64,000 bases of DNA from Gnetum montanum (taxonomy: Eukaryota > Streptophyta > Gnetopsida > Gnetales > Gnetaceae), in assembly GCA_015680685.1 (NCBI GenBank), contig MNCI01025409.1:326634-390633 (forward strand), given 5' to 3'. The position numbers were made by a program, and so were the translations under genes. Position 1 is the stretch's first letter, and each line of letters opens with the position of its first letter. Shown here one piece after another: positions 1-11,395 of this stretch. The notes under the pieces were generated by a model. That model was not told the DNA's origin, searched no databases, and saw nothing but the letters and a program-made list of their open reading frames with translations.

Positions 1-819
1 AAATATGATTAAAGTAATTTAATCTAATTAATGTTAGTGTACCTCCTTGTAATAAATATAACTACATATGATTATCATCTGAAAAGTGTACATAATAAAT
101 TTTATAAAATAAAATATTTATTTTAAAAAATAAATAATTAATAATAAGAATCTCTGGTATGAGGCTGCAAGTTCAATTCTTAGTTGTGCATACAATTAGC
201 AATTCAAATAGTAAGCTCATTCAATAGTAGAATAAAAAATAAGAATTTATTTAGATAAATATTTATCATGAAAAATAATATTGTTAGCTTTATTTCATGT
301 TGGTTTTAGCAAGAAATTACATTTGGTGACATTGTTAAATGTGATGACTTAACCTAGACATGAATACTTATGCAATACCAACCTAAAAGTGTATTTTTAC
401 CAAACTATAGGTAAAACATCTTCTGATGAGCATTAAATAAATATGATGAACATAATTTTGGTTCCTGTCAACACCAACAGAAATATGAGTTAGTATAAGA
501 GCTCTCATATAACAAGTTCATTTTATAGCTTTAATATGAAGTAAAGTACTGTACAAACATACTACATAATAATTTAAAAAATCATAAAGACTCATTTAAA
601 AGGATGATCCCCTAGAGGCTTAATGCTCATTCTACTAAAGTGAGATCCTGGGAAGGTTAGTGAATGAGCAAAAGTCTAACCTCTTTTGATTAGTTGTGCC
701 CAAGCTCAAACCTAAGTCTTATAGCTTGAGAAACAAGTGCCTACCATCATTCTAAATGATGGTCCCTCATTTAGACCTACATGCTAAATAAAATTATCCT
801 TTTACAAAAACTTGAATAG
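1..819. other. AT-rich intergenic DNA, no gene seen
   Basis: I see no coding frame, LTR end, or RNA-like structure that stands out here. The stretch ends where the 3' LTR of the first minus-strand element begins. Confidence 0.5.
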
Positions 820-1726
820 TGATGAGCAACGAGGTACCCCTATGCCCAATCATATGAATCATAAAGCATTCACGCATGATTCAGTTGAATTCTATGAACT
901 TTATCATTTCCAATGCACTAGCCCTTTAGGAAGTGAATCTAGCCTTAAGGTCAATCATTATCCTTCCAATTACATTTGTGATGTACATTGGTGTGGTTAA
1001 GTGTAACTGAGGCATCCAATTTTTATCATTTTGTATTTTATATTTTGGTACTCGAACTATAGATAAAAGGAGTTTAATTAACTAATATAAATTACTAATT
1101 AACTAATCATTTAACTAATCCTAACATAAGTATCTATTCCTACTTTCTGTACACGTCCTAAACCCATGTATCCATTGTTGAGTGACCAAACGCTATGCTA
1201 CTGGGCATACGAAACAATAACACTACTGGGATTACCAAGTGAATATGTGTTACGCTCAAAGCAGTTGTACTTATGTGTGTAATCTATCTTGCTTAATTGT
1301 TATATTAACATAATAACTGGAAAAATATTTGATAACTAATTGAAAGCATTTAATAAATAATCGAAAACATTAAATAGAATAGCTAATCTATCCAAAGTGC
1401 TACAAGGTTTATCAAAAAGCTCATCTTTATTGCTGCACATACTATCGTGCTCAGGTACAACAATGCTTGAATAAAGATCCATACACTCAATAACTCCTAT
1501 TGTGGGCACTTAGGGAAAAAATTCTAGCTTTCGAATGGAAAAAATTGCAAGCACTTAACTATGACTAAAATCTAGATTCCCCATAAATGTGACTAGTAGG
1601 TGTGTATTTATAGGCAATGGACAAACATTGCGTCAACAAGGCCTCATTGACGCGGTCAACTACATTAACGCAGTTGACTACATCGACGAGGCCTCGTCAA
1701 TGTAGCCAATTAATGACAACTCATCA
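820..1726 (-). repeat. 3' LTR of minus-strand Athila-like element A
   Basis: Read on the minus strand the LTR starts TGATGAGTTGTC next to a purine tract (minus-strand TCAGTCATGGGGG) and ends GCTCATCA. It holds a TATA box (minus-strand CCTATAAATACAC, near 1600) and a poly(A)-type AATAAA further on. It also has the family's U5 block with the GGATTACCAAG and GTTACGCTT-like motifs. Upstream of the TATA lies an array of GTCAAC/GTTGAC and TCATTGACG motifs, with a 28-bp near-palindrome at 1678-1705. At 907 bp it fits the other LTRs of the window. The interior is on its high-coordinate side, so this is the 3' LTR. No matching 5-bp target duplication can be tested because the other LTR is truncated. 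Confidence 0.85.
1625..1712 (-). repeat. Palindromic GTCAAC/TTGACG array in LTR U3
   Basis: Several copies of GTCAAC, GTTGAC, TTGACG and CGTCAA lie in both orientations within 90 bp, immediately upstream of the LTR's TATA box. Bases 1678-1705 form a 28-bp inverted repeat centred on GAGGCCTC with one mismatch, of the CG-to-CA type expected from cytosine deamination. By position this is the LTR enhancer/promoter region; its function is inferred only from that position. Confidence 0.75.
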
Positions 1727-2194
1727 TACCCCCATGACTGAATGAAAACTCATGCTTGAGTTATTTTACAAAATTGGGAAGGTATGGGATTATTAATTAA
1801 CTTTTCTTTCAACAAAAAAAACTTTAACTGACTTGACAAAAAAATGGAGTACCTGGGTGTACGAATCAAAACGTTACAAAAAATGATGATGTTCAGGACA
1901 CAAAATTGAACACCATGACACAACTCTTCAAAAAATGGACAACATTTTCTTTGATGATGTGAAGCTTGTTGGATAAGATCAAACAATCCCAAGCGATGGT
2001 TTAGTATGTTCAAGCTTACAAGAAGAAGAAGACATTTTGTAAAATGAAACAAAATGAAATTTTTTATGTGCTTTTATAATTTATGTATAGTGGGAATGTT
2101 ATTGACTTTTAGGTTTGTACAATGATATTAGTGGTATCCACTTAGACCTAAATAGTGCACATTCCACAAACAAAGTTCCCAGCAATAGCACCAA
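1727..2194 (-). mobile_element. Internal remnant of element A with PPT and PBS
   Basis: Only about 470 bp separate the two LTRs. At the 3' end (1727-1742) is the polypurine tract, minus-strand TCAGTCATGGGGG. At the 5' end (2176-2193) the minus strand reads TGGTGCTATTGCTGGGAA, a decayed form of the tRNA-Asp-complementary site TGGCGCCGTTGCCGGGGA. No gag or pol can be recognised in between. A 100-codon open frame here on the minus strand has no retroelement motif and is probably chance. The element is therefore an internally deleted copy. Confidence 0.75.
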
Positions 2195-2780
2195 TGATAG
2201 GTAACAAGGTACCCATATGCCAAACCATATGAATCACAAAGTGTTCATGCACAATCTAGTCAAATTCTATGAACTTTATCATTTCCAGTGCACTAGCCCT
2301 TAGGAAGTGAATCTAGCCTTAAGGTCAATCATTGTCCTCCCAATTACACTTGTGATGTATGTTGGTATGGTTAAGTGTAACTGAGGCATCCAATTTTTAT
2401 CATATTATATTTTATATTTTGGTGCTCAAAATGTAGATAATAGAAGTTTAATTAACTAATCTAAATTACTAATTAACTAATCATTTAGCTAATCCTAACA
2501 TAAGTATCCATTCCCACTTTCCATACACATCCTAAACCCACATATCCACTGTTGGATGACCAAACACTACGCTACTGGGCATACCAAGCAATAATGTTGC
2601 TAGGATTACCAAGCGAATACGTGTTACACTTAAAGAAATCATACTTATGTGTGTAATCTATCTCGCTTAATTTTCTTATTAACATAATAACTAGAAAATA
2701 TTTGATAACTAATTGAAAACATTTAATAAAGAATTAAAAATATTAAATGCATAAATAAAATAGCTAATCTATTCAAAGTG
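2195..2780 (-). repeat. 5' LTR of element A, truncated
   Basis: It ends CCTATCA directly before the primer binding site and is closely similar to the 3' LTR over the U5 half, for example CTTTATTAACATAATAACT and the AACTAATCATTTAGCTAATC block. Similarity stops near 2780, where AT-rich DNA with a repeated AATCTTATAATTTTT motif (2781 and 2846) begins. The R and U3 parts are missing, so no promoter is left in this copy. Confidence 0.75.
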
Positions 2781-2937
2781 AATCTTATAATTTTTAATAA
2801 TGCATAATAATCTATAAAATATTAAATGCATAATTATTAATAATGAATCTTATAATTTTTTTATGTATAAAGTTGCATTTAAAGAACTGAATATAGAAAT
2901 AACCATGTATATGCATTTAAAGTAAAATCCCTACTTA

Positions 2938-3465
2938 GATGAAGAATGGTAAATTAGAAGGACCAAATAGTATCCTATAGAAGCATGGAAGTTTATGGAA
3001 GATATAAGGCTCACTTGGTTCAAAAATTTATTTAATAATATTCAAGGAAGGGGAAATGCTAGATGATTGGAAGAGAAGTTGTATAATACCTAGTTAGAAG
3101 CTATGGAAGCATCAAAGTTATAAGTCACACCATGAAGTTAGGGGAAAAATTTATCGAATGAGGTGCTTCTGAGAATTAGTTTGGTTTTGTGCTTGGATGA
3201 ACAACTATGAAATCTATTGTCCTTATGAAAAATCATGGAGATACCATGGAATTCCTCATGAAGATAGGGCTACATTAAGGATCTACTCTAAGCTCTTATT
3301 TATTTACCAATATTATAGATGAGCTATCTAGAGAAATTCAAGATAACATTCCTCAATGTATGCTCTTTTCATATGATAAAATATTAATGTACTTTATCCA
3401 AAAAAGGATATCTACTAGGTTAAAGAATAGGCTTTATAAAACTACTATCACATCTACAATCTTAT
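2938..3465 (+). pseudogene. LINE reverse transcriptase fragment (N-terminal and palm parts)
   Basis: Non-LTR retrotransposon RT, identified from ordered motifs across frames. MKNGKLEGPNSI then IEAWKFMEDIRLTWFKNLF corresponds to the GPD-IP-E-W start of the RT domain. SENxFGFVLG is the QFGF motif. MKIGLHxGSTLSSYLF is the G-L/H-QGS motif. IDELSREIQDNIPQCMLFSYD stands where the catalytic F-A-D-D is expected, and the motif has become FSYD. The part holding the first catalytic Asp is missing between QFGF and GLH, an internal deletion. Frameshifts and stops show it is dead. The fragment stops at 3465-3470, where a solo LTR is inserted, and resumes at 4262. Confidence 0.75.
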
Positions 3466-3470
3466 ATGCT

Positions 3471-4256
3471 TGATGAGTGGTGAGGTACCCCTACACTCAA
3501 CCATACAAATATGAGTGTTACACACACGATCTAGTCGAACTCCAAGGACTAAGTGTTTATGAGCCTTATGGAACACTTAAGGCTAATCAATCGTTGTCTT
3601 CCCAGACTTACTTGTATTGTCACGGTTGTATGGTTAAGTAAGTTTGAGATATATGATTTTTATAACTTTTATCTTTTTATCACCTATGCTAAGAGAGGAA
3701 AGGGTGAAGAGACTAAGTAACTAACCTTCACTAACTAAGCTTTAATCATCCTAGCATCAGTATCCATTCCCACTAGCCGTACACACCCTGAACCAGTGCA
3801 ACGCTACTGGGATTACCAAACGCTATTCATTACTGGGTTACCAAGCGTAGCACACATGCTCGAAGTGGTCGTACTGATGCACTTAACTAGGAGAGTTGAG
3901 GGTTGAGAGTGTTTAATTATCTAAGAAATCAATTAATCATTTAACATTAATTAAAGTCCTATTTAGCTTAGTCCATATACTAGAAGGTTTATCAGAAAGT
4001 TCATCTTTATTTCTGTACACAAATGTGTGCTCAGGTACAATTTGCTCGAATAAAGATCCGTTCACTTTGAGACTCCTACTGCGGGCACATGGAAATTATT
4101 CTATCTCTGGAATGGTAAAACTGCCAGAGTTTTGCTAAGGGTCTAGATCTAGATGAGAAAACAAGGGATAGTTATCTCTTATTTATAGAACTGGTGACGG
4201 GCTGCGATATCGCGTACGCGATATCATAGGGGCGGACACGATATCGCATCCCATCA
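3471..4256 (-). repeat. Solo LTR with perfect 5-bp target duplication
   Basis: On the minus strand it begins TGATGGGATGCGATATC and ends CACTCATCA, 786 bp. It is flanked by ATGCT on both sides (3466-3470 and 4257-4261), so a complete element inserted here and later collapsed by LTR-LTR recombination. It belongs to the GATATC-palindrome subfamily, as do the LTRs of E4. A 20-bp perfect palindrome sits at 4206-4225, next to the TATA box (minus-strand TCTATAAATAAGAG, near 4180). Both flanks are LINE sequence, so the target was the LINE. Confidence 0.93.
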
Positions 4257-4261
4257 ATGCT

Positions 4262-4670
4262 GAAAAATGTTGAGCTATAAAAAACATTAGGCCCAACACA
4301 TGCATGTAGTAGAGGCAAATGTTTAGGTAAATGTTGCATGTCACTAAGAAATATTGTATCAATTTTCTCTTTTTATTAAGGTAAGTCTAGGGATATCACC
4401 TATAAATGAGAAGATTAACGAAAGTCATCTTATATGGTTTGATCATGTGTGGGGAAAGCCAAAGAATGAACTTGTCAAAAGAAGTTTCTTTGTTAAATTT
4501 GAGTGGAAATAACAAAGGGTAGGCTTAAACATACTTAGTTTATGAGTATAAGGAAAGATATCCAAGATTTATATGTTAATGCTTATTCGGTTATTACTAG
4601 AAGTGAATGGAAAAATAGGATTCATATAGTAAAACTCATGCAGTTGGAATAAGTTTAGGATGCTAATGAT
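4262..4670 (+). pseudogene. LINE C-terminal fragment, continuation of the 2938 LINE
   Basis: The part near 4405-4500 reads INEKINESHLIWFDHVWGK and PKNELVKRS. This is the C-terminal WFGHV-x-RRP-x-x-x-VRRS signature of plant LINE ORF2 proteins. Bases 4553-4650 read RKDIQDLYVN and then SEWKNRIHIV, matching the usual RKDL...R-WR-RIH end. Removing the solo LTR makes 2938-3465 and this piece collinear. Stops and frameshifts are present. Confidence 0.7.
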
Positions 4671-5904
4671 GAAGACAAGGTTACACGAACCAAGGTACAT
4701 GGGATCAAAATTAACATTCGAAGTAATGAAATCTCTTAGAAGGTTAGTAATCACAAGCTATTTCAATACTTATAAGCATAAATGTCCTTCAAAAACTTAA
4801 AATTAGCATCATTAATTCATTTCTAAAAGCCATGTATAGACAATGCCATTTACATGAGGTATCAGTGTTAATTTTTATAAAATAGCATTAAAATGCATTA
4901 ACATTAAAATATTTTTTTTAGGTACACTCCAAATCTAGCATGATGCATTAGAAGTATTAGAGATGATAACCTTGCCAAATTAGCATTCCCTGTGAAATTG
5001 ATCCTATGACTTATTGTTCTTATAACTAGAACTTAGTGTTAACATTGGAAGGCTATTAAAAAGTAGAATATTTTTATTTGAAAAAATAAAGATGACAATA
5101 CCAACATCCTATTTCATGCTTCTATTAGAGTGTAATCTATTTCTTATAGAAGAGCTATTTATCAATTTATTGTTTATAATCAAAAAATGGAAAAAATAGA
5201 ATAAATGAAATTTTCTAAAGTAATTTTTGAAGACATAAAAAAGTAGGAATGGTATTTCCAAGGAATACAATGGTTGTAGACTTAGGATATCTCATTGAAA
5301 AAGGTACAAAGTAATTGAAAGCACATTTGCAAGTTGGTTAATTCGGTAATGAGTTTAAACAAAGTTATGGTCATATATGAATGGTAAGAAAAAATTTTAT
5401 TTCATGCAAAAGAGATAACTATTTAAATTCAAAAGTTTACTATCAATGAAATGTCATATTTTCATCAACAAGCTTTATTGGATTTCACATCATCTTAGGA
5501 TAGAAAGTGAAAGATAAATGCAACTTCTTAGAGAAGAATGTACATGTAAGCTATGTGGGTGTAGGTGTATGAACATCACATTTTTCTTAGTTTTCCTTTA
5601 ACTAAACATTTTTTTAAGAAAATATAACATTGTAACAAACAATCTAGATAATCTTTTTTTATTACATTAAGTGTTAATTTACTACTTTGTTTAGTTGATA
5701 TTTAACTTTCATTATACAAATGTAATTCATGTCCAATAAATCCTTTGAGTCTTAGACATAAAAAAATCTCATTTTTAGTTTCCTTAATATTAATTAAAAG
5801 AAGATTTTGAGTGTTTTCATTTCTTATAACTTGAAACCAATTTGAAATCCTCTCTAGATTAATCATTGATGGTATTGAATATTATGAATAAAAGATGTTA
5901 TTTA
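4671..5904. other. AT-rich DNA, no clear gene
   Basis: Nothing convincing was found. A short + strand stretch near 5085-5130 can be read as KNKDDNTNILFHASIR. This resembles the GD-x-NT-x-FFHAS motif that precedes RT in plant LINEs, so another LINE scrap is possible. Confidence 0.35.
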
Positions 5905-6017
5905 TAGCTAACTTTGGGCTACGAAATGAAACGAGAAGAACTCTTGGGACTTACGCTCAAGGGAGACTCTCCCGATTAAGAGCCCATGAAGTTGAAGTTT
6001 TGTTGGAACAAGTAGCG
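5905..6017 (+). pseudogene. Athila-like gag fragment
   Basis: Bases 5931-6017 read TRRTLGTYAQGRLSRLRAHE and then VEVLLEQVA without a stop. This is the C-terminal capsid segment seen in E4 (21904-21990) and E6 (57508-57590). Only this piece of gag is present; no LTR or other gag part adjoins it. It is a rearranged scrap. Confidence 0.75.
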
Positions 6018-6183
6018 CACAATCACATTCCTTGGCTACCTGGGAATGAAAAATCTCCTTAATTATACACTCATTCCAACATTTCTTGGACTGCTCTTCG
6101 AGGATTAATATCCTTCAAAGAATTTCTTTGTTTTGTTCATGAATTTCATCTAGAAATACCATTTTGATAACCATATACTTCCC

Positions 6184-6243
6184 TCCCTGAGAGCGTGCTC
6201 CCTGAGAGCGTGCTCCCTGAGAGCGTTCTCCTTGAGAGTGCCT
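6184..6243. repeat. 15-bp minisatellite, four units
   Basis: The unit TCCCTGAGAGCGTGC repeats at 6184, 6199, 6214 and 6229; the first two copies are exact and the last two diverge. A further partial copy (GTGAGAGTGTTCTCCTT) follows at 6257. The repeat is GC-richer than its surroundings. Confidence 0.85.
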
Positions 6244-6292
6244 TCCCGGTACGCACGTGAGAGTGTTCTCCTTGGCACCCACTTCACAATTG

Positions 6293-6375
6293 CAACTTTT
6301 CAGAAATTAATGTAACACTTAGGGGTTGAGCATAAATTGACTACACCATACCACCCCCAAGCGAATAGAGATATG
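6293..6375 (+). pseudogene. Integrase core fragment
   Basis: The sequence matches E6 around 61640-61690 closely. It translates as a FQKLM...GVEH-K-TTPYHPQAN motif, the integrase stretch just before the third catalytic acidic residue. It stops abruptly at both ends. Confidence 0.7.
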
Positions 6376-6391
6376 ACATTAAGGAAATTTT

Positions 6392-6613
6392 TTGTTTCTT
6401 TGGATTTCTTCTATAAGTCCTAATCCTCCATATGCTGAGTCTACGCGCAATGTGTTGCTAGCAAAGGAGCTCAACCGTGTGGTGGAGGAAGCAATGACCG
6501 TGACACAACAATGCATCTTTCCTTCTCCTGAACCTGGGACAAAAATCCCCTGGGGATGTGGGCGAATCCTTTTTTGGCAGCAGGACCACGCTGGAGCAGT
6601 TGATGACACATAA
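6392..6613 (+). CDS. Short ORF of unknown nature, 73 codons
   Basis: The open frame encodes a mixed-composition peptide with NPPYAESTRNVLLAKELNR and IPWGCGRILFWQQDHAG. Codon use and amino-acid balance look more protein-like than the AT-rich surroundings. I do not recognise a family and there is no visible promoter or splice context. It may be an exon fragment captured or left among the repeats. The antisense frame (6379-6651) is also open, so the coding strand is not certain. Confidence 0.25.
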   Translation: MFLWISSISPNPPYAESTRNVLLAKELNRVVEEAMTVTQQCIFPSPEPGTKIPWGCGRILFWQQDHAGAVDDT

Positions 6614-6724
6614 CTACTCAACTCAAAGAAACAAGCATTATACTCTACCAAAGATCAACTACCTTAATACAAACGATTAATTATTTGGAACAGTGAGCCC
6701 ATTACACCTACTCATCCACTCTAC

Positions 6725-6800
6725 AAATAAGAGGCACGATATTGAGTACGCGATATCGTGACCTAAGAAACAATATCAGATACACGATATCATGACTCCT
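6725..6800. repeat. GATATC palindrome fragment of an LTR U3
   Basis: CACGATATTGAGTACGCGATATCGTG is an imperfect palindrome followed by another GATAC/GATATC pair. A CTACAAATAAGAGGC motif just before it resembles the family's TATA region, but lies on the opposite side of the array compared with intact LTRs. It is probably a rearranged piece of a GATATC-type LTR. Confidence 0.5.
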
Positions 6801-6874
6801 ATCCCCCCACCCCCAAATTAGAATCCTTGGCTGATAACCTCAAGGTTTGCCCTTGGTCAACAAAAATTGGTCAA

Positions 6875-7761
6875 TGATGATGAAGCATCAGTTGGCTATA
6901 TCGATGGGATTGGATCAACTTGTACCCATCAACATAGCCATGTCAACATGATCTTGTTGATGCATGCAATGACACATTGATGTGTACCCATTAACGTAGT
7001 GTCTATTTTTGCCTATAAATACATGTGCTCCCACCATGGATTAACATTCTTTTGTTAATAAAGTAGCTAAACTCTTGCAATTTTATTCCATAGTATTAGA
7101 GAACAATTAGTGAGTGCTCATAGTGTAGCTTTGAGTCAGTTGTACGGTGTCTTATTCGACTGGAAATGTACCTAGATACATTCCATGAATGGCAATAAGA
7201 TCAAGATTGATTCTTATTCATTATAAAACTTTGACTTAGATTAGATTTAATTTCCATGCAATTTACATTTCATGTACTTAGTTAATATCTACATTTCATG
7301 CAAGTTAATGAATTGGTAGAATGAGTGTGACAAATTTCAAGCGTAAACACGTATTCACTTGGTAATTCTAGTAGTGTTATTGCTTGGTTCACCTAGTAGC
7401 ATAATGCTTGGTAATCCTAGTAGTGGATACTTGAGTTCAAGAAATGTACAGAAAGCTGGGAATAGATACTCATTTCTCATAGGCTAGTTTATCATTTATC
7501 TTCCTATTGCTAATTAGATTAAATAATTAATCTCTTTATAGGAGTAGCATAAGCTCAAACAACATCAACAGTCATATGCCTCACTTTGGAGTAAACCATA
7601 CATGATAGACCTACCACTAGTCTAAGTGGGAAGACAATGAACTATGATCAATGCTTAACAATCTAGATGCACAACTAGTCCTATCCATGGAACTTGACTA
7701 GATCATGCATGAATGCTTGTGATTTGTATGGTTAGGAATAGGGTACACCTGCTACTCATCA
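6875..7761 (+). repeat. 5' LTR of E1
   Basis: Starts TGATGATGAAGC and ends CTACTCATCA. TATA box in GCCTATAAATACATG at 7011-7025. The U3 just before it contains CATCAA/TTGATG and GTCAAC motifs in both orientations. The R region with AATAAA-type signals and U5 follow. 887 bp. Confidence 0.85.
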
Positions 7762-7780
7762 TTGGCACTATTTTTGAGGA
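7762..7780 (+). promoter_or_regulatory. Primer binding site of E1 (tRNA-Asp type, decayed)
   Basis: TTGGCACTATTTTTGAGGA lies immediately after the LTR's terminal CATCA. Aligned with TGGCGCCGTTGCCGGGGA, the complement of the plant tRNA-Asp 3' end, most changes are C-to-T or G-to-A. Confidence 0.65.
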
Positions 7781-7832
7781 TGGTGCTAGTTATCTAAATT
7801 AGTTATATTATAAATGATCATTGTAAAGGTAT

Positions 7833-8647
7833 TGATGAAGTGTATTTTGTCTAGCTTCAATATAGGATATTGGAGTCCTAATATCAGATACCTGATATCG
7901 AGGGGACTAAGAAGCAATGTTGGATATCAGATATCATAGGATGCATGTTGGCTTATAAATATAACACTTGGGCACACTTTTTAGGAGTCTTTTTGTTATA
8001 GTTTAGTAGAGATCTTATAATTTTTCTTCTCAAAAGTGAGAATATTTTCCCAAGTGCCCACAATAGGAGTCATTAAGTGTATGGATCTTTATTCAAGCAC
8101 TGTTGTACCTGAGCATGGTAGTATGTGCAACAATAAAGACAAGATTTCTAATAAGCCTTGCAACACTTTGTTTAGATTAAATATTTTCTTTATGCATTTA
8201 ATGTTTCATGTGATCGCCTTTAATGCCTTAAGTAATTATGCTAAATTAAGCTAGATTAAATAGCAATTAATTAAACACATAAGTACAACCACTTCGAGCA
8301 CACGCATGACACTTGGTAATCCTAGTAATGCTTACCATTTCGTAACCCAACAACATTAGACATGTTTAGGATGTGTATGAAAAGTGGGATCAAATGCTTA
8401 TGTCAGCATTAGTTAGACAGTGGTTAGTTAGTTAAATTAAATTAGCAATTAAATTACCTCATTGCTTTCATCTTTTATTTTATGCACACAAAACATACAA
8501 CATAAAAATAATAACAATCATATGCCTCGATTACACTTCCTATAGGCTATTGTACAAGAAGACAAAGGGTCCACGAAATTTGACCAAATTACGTGTAAAA
8601 GCTTATTGATTTGTATGATTAATCATAGGGGTATTCACTACTCATCA
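7833..8647 (+). repeat. 5' LTR of E2
   Basis: Starts TGATGAAGTG and ends CACTACTCATCA. U3 carries ATATCAGATACCTGATAT (7879-7897) and GATATCAGATATC (7913-7926), both near-palindromes, upstream of the TATA box GCTTATAAATATAAC (7951). A decayed PBS (TTAGTGCTATTATTAGAAA) follows at 8648. It is inserted into the E1 leader 70 bp after the E1 PBS. No 3' LTR of E2 is present. Confidence 0.8.
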
Positions 8648-8821
8648 TTAGTGCTATTATTAGAAACTCTTGTTGTTTGAAACGTGCATTATCTAGGCAT
8701 AGTGAAAATCATTAACATTTTTTGACGAACCCTTAGATTAAAATCATTTTCAAAATAAATATAATAATTTAAGCACACTAATATCTTATTTTAATTGCAA
8801 AATTTCTTCTTCTCATAGGTT

Positions 8822-10500
8822 TGATGATACTAAACCACCCATGCCTAAAAAATGCAAGGTGGTATATACTCATCTAGATGAGTATGTGCCTAACTTTATC
8901 TTCATCCTACATCAAGATGAAAAACTACGATGATGAGATATGGAGGACAACATTGTGATGCCTCTTAATTAATATGTTCCTAAGATGTTTCCTCAAACTC
9001 TTAGGAGGTTAGGAATCCAGGATCTTCAAGAAGAGTATGTTGTGCATGACCATGACTACCGTCCCACTGAAACACAATGTAAGAGAGATCGACACTAGGA
9101 GAAGCACCATGTGGCTTTGAAGGAAAAATGGTTCACCAACCCCTTATTCCTGCTAAACCAAAATGACAATGAGGATCCTCCCCCTCAGGCTTCTCAACAT
9201 GAATATTCTTCACCCCTTAATATTGATGATGGAGGCTTGAACCTAATTCTGCAATCCACTATCAACAATTCAAGGTTAAGAAAAAGTGGGAGTCAAAGCA
9301 AGGGCTCAGGCAAGCATCAAGATGATAAGAAAGCTTATGAACATGGCCATGACAAGTGTAGAGGAGGTGGTAGACACCATGGTGGTGGTAGTCCTCCTTC
9401 TTCTTTGCCCTCTTTTTATATATCTTCTTCTTCCTCTTCTGGTTTTGATAGATACCACAAAAAGAACAACCTTGATGAAGGTGAACAACAAGACAATGAT
9501 AATTGCAGAGACTACCATGAACAAAGGGGTAGTATAGGAAATCATAGGTGTCATCAAAATAATGGTGATGATGAGCCTTTGCTAGCAACTCAAAGCATGC
9601 TAAATATTGTAAAGGTGGTAAAAATTCCAACCAGGCATTTGAAAGATAGTTAGATCAAGTGACTTGACATGAAAAATATCCCCAAATTTGAGGGGGGATA
9701 TAACTCTAATCCACAAACACATCTTCAAGCCTTTCATGATGCCTATGACTTACAAAATATTGAAAATGATTGGTAGCAATTAAACCTATTTTCTAAGACA
9801 CTCATAAAGAAAGTAGAAATTTGGTATCGATCCTTGGAGCCGGAATCCATTCGCAGGTGGAGTACAATGCTAGGGTTGTTCAATGATAACTATCAGGCAT
9901 GCTCCCAAGTGTCTAATTTGAGAAGGAAAATCCAAGAATGGAAACAACACATGAGCCCTTGGATGCCACCATGAGCAAATACTATTCTTTCATACACTGA
10001 TGTCCTAGCCATGATTATTCTTAGCACAAACAACGTCACCACATCATAGATGGACTTAGATCAAGAATGAGAAAAACTCTTGGGATCTATGCTTGAGGAA
10101 GACTATCAAAACTTAGAGCCCACCAAATCCAAAGGATAATAGAGAAAGTAGCAAAAGAAGAAGAAGAACTAAGGAAATGGAAAATTGTTGAGGAATGTAA
10201 TAGGGATCCTTCCATTAGAATAAGGGAGGTCTAATTTTGCAACAACAAGGAGGAGTTACAACTTGATGAAGTAGTACAACAAAAAACCTTGTCAAACCAA
10301 AAATCTATTTTCGATATATCAACCAACGTTGATAAATTATGGGACTCTTTAGATGAAAAATTCCAAACTACTCTAAAAATTTTAGAAGAATCAAGAGAGC
10401 AAAGTAGTGATCATGACTGTAGGAGGCATAAAGAAGCTGAATGTACCAACCAAAGGGGTAAGAGCAAGGTTGTTATAGTAGAATAAGTTGTGAAGATAGA
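8822..10500 (+). pseudogene. E2 gag
   Basis: Gag polyprotein of an Athila-like element, which would form the virus-like particle. The N-terminal part near 8850-9110 matches the family block VVYTHLDEYVPNFIFILHQDE and LRRLGIQDLQEEYVV. An intact 180-codon stretch (9111-9653) holds a hydrophilic Gly/Ser/His/Asp-rich segment with RGGGRHHGGGSPPSS. The capsid block follows with frameshifts: IPKFEGGYNSNP, LQAFHDA, then WYRSLEPESIRRWSTMLGLF (9820-9880), the retrotransposon gag signature. The last 450 bp keep only fragments. Stops mostly sit at old Gln or Trp codons. Alternative open frames between 9262 and 9557 are shadows of the Ser/Gly-rich region. Confidence 0.8.
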
Positions 10501-11395
10501 ATTATATGATGATTGTGGATGATTGTGGATATGAACATTCTAAAGGATGTTTTCCTATCATGTCACACTTAAAGGAGTCTAGGATGTACATGCTAAATCC
10601 TAGACTAGCTAGAAGGTAGGCACCCAAAAGATTATCTTATTCTCAAGACAATCCTAGGTAGGTCCACCAACAACAAGCCTCCTATCCAAGTGGAGCTCCA
10701 CCATAACCGTATGAGAAGTACTAGTAGTGACAACACCCACAATCATGAGGGATGCCACCACCAAGGTATTCATACCCTTACAGGCAATCAAATCCATATG
10801 GGTACTATGTTCAGCAGCCAATGTCTCTGTGTGACTCTTCTAGTCATGCTTCTTTTCAACATCACTACTAGCCTCTAAAATATTGTAGAACTCATTCTTC
10901 ATCTACTAGAGGGGAGTTTGCAAATCCATATTACCCTTCTCATCCTTCTTCATATGTCCTTCCACCCTCAACCTAGTTACCGCCTCCTCTATCACTACAA
11001 GCATAAATTCTACCTTAGCTACAACAATGCAATGCTACAAGGGCTGTTAACTTATAGTCAGCTCCTCAACCAATTGGTTTAGAAAATATATTATAAAAAA
11101 TACCTTTCTTCTGAACCAACAACCCAACTAAACCCTCACATAGACTTGCAGTTGGTAACCCTACTTCTCCATCTCCCTCTACATCTAATCCATTTGAGTC
11201 CCCTTCAAACCAAACACCTCCCAAAGTGCATATTATCATGTTAAATCATGCAATAATCGATTGGATAAGGGTTGGCCATCTTCCTAGGAAACTATTTGAT
11301 CCTAGAAGTCCTGTTATTTACCTTCAAATAATTGGTAATGAGCCTTGTAAGGCTCTTCTAGATTCAAGTTTTGATGTTAATCTAATTTTCCATGA
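10501..11395 (+). pseudogene. E2 zinc-knuckle linker and protease
   Basis: A decayed zinc-knuckle region (GYEHSKGCFP, near 10525) is followed by a Pro/Gln/Tyr-rich linker (PPRYSYPYRQSNPYGYYVQQ, frame-shifted). The aspartic protease starts with IIMLNHAIIDWIRVGHLPRK and continues IGNEPCKALLDSSFDVNLIF. The active site D-S-G is changed to D-S-S. At about 11395 the sequence switches abruptly into the middle of another gag, so the downstream pol of E2 is lost. Confidence 0.7.

Noticed and set aside
1750-2052. 100-codon minus-strand ORF inside element A
   Set aside because: No gag/pol motif, starts in a short PBS-to-PPT remnant, composition typical of chance frames in AT-rich DNA.
9262-9557. Several overlapping ORFs on both strands in E2 gag
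   Set aside because: They are shadows of the Gly/Ser/His-rich gag segment read in the 9111-9653 frame.
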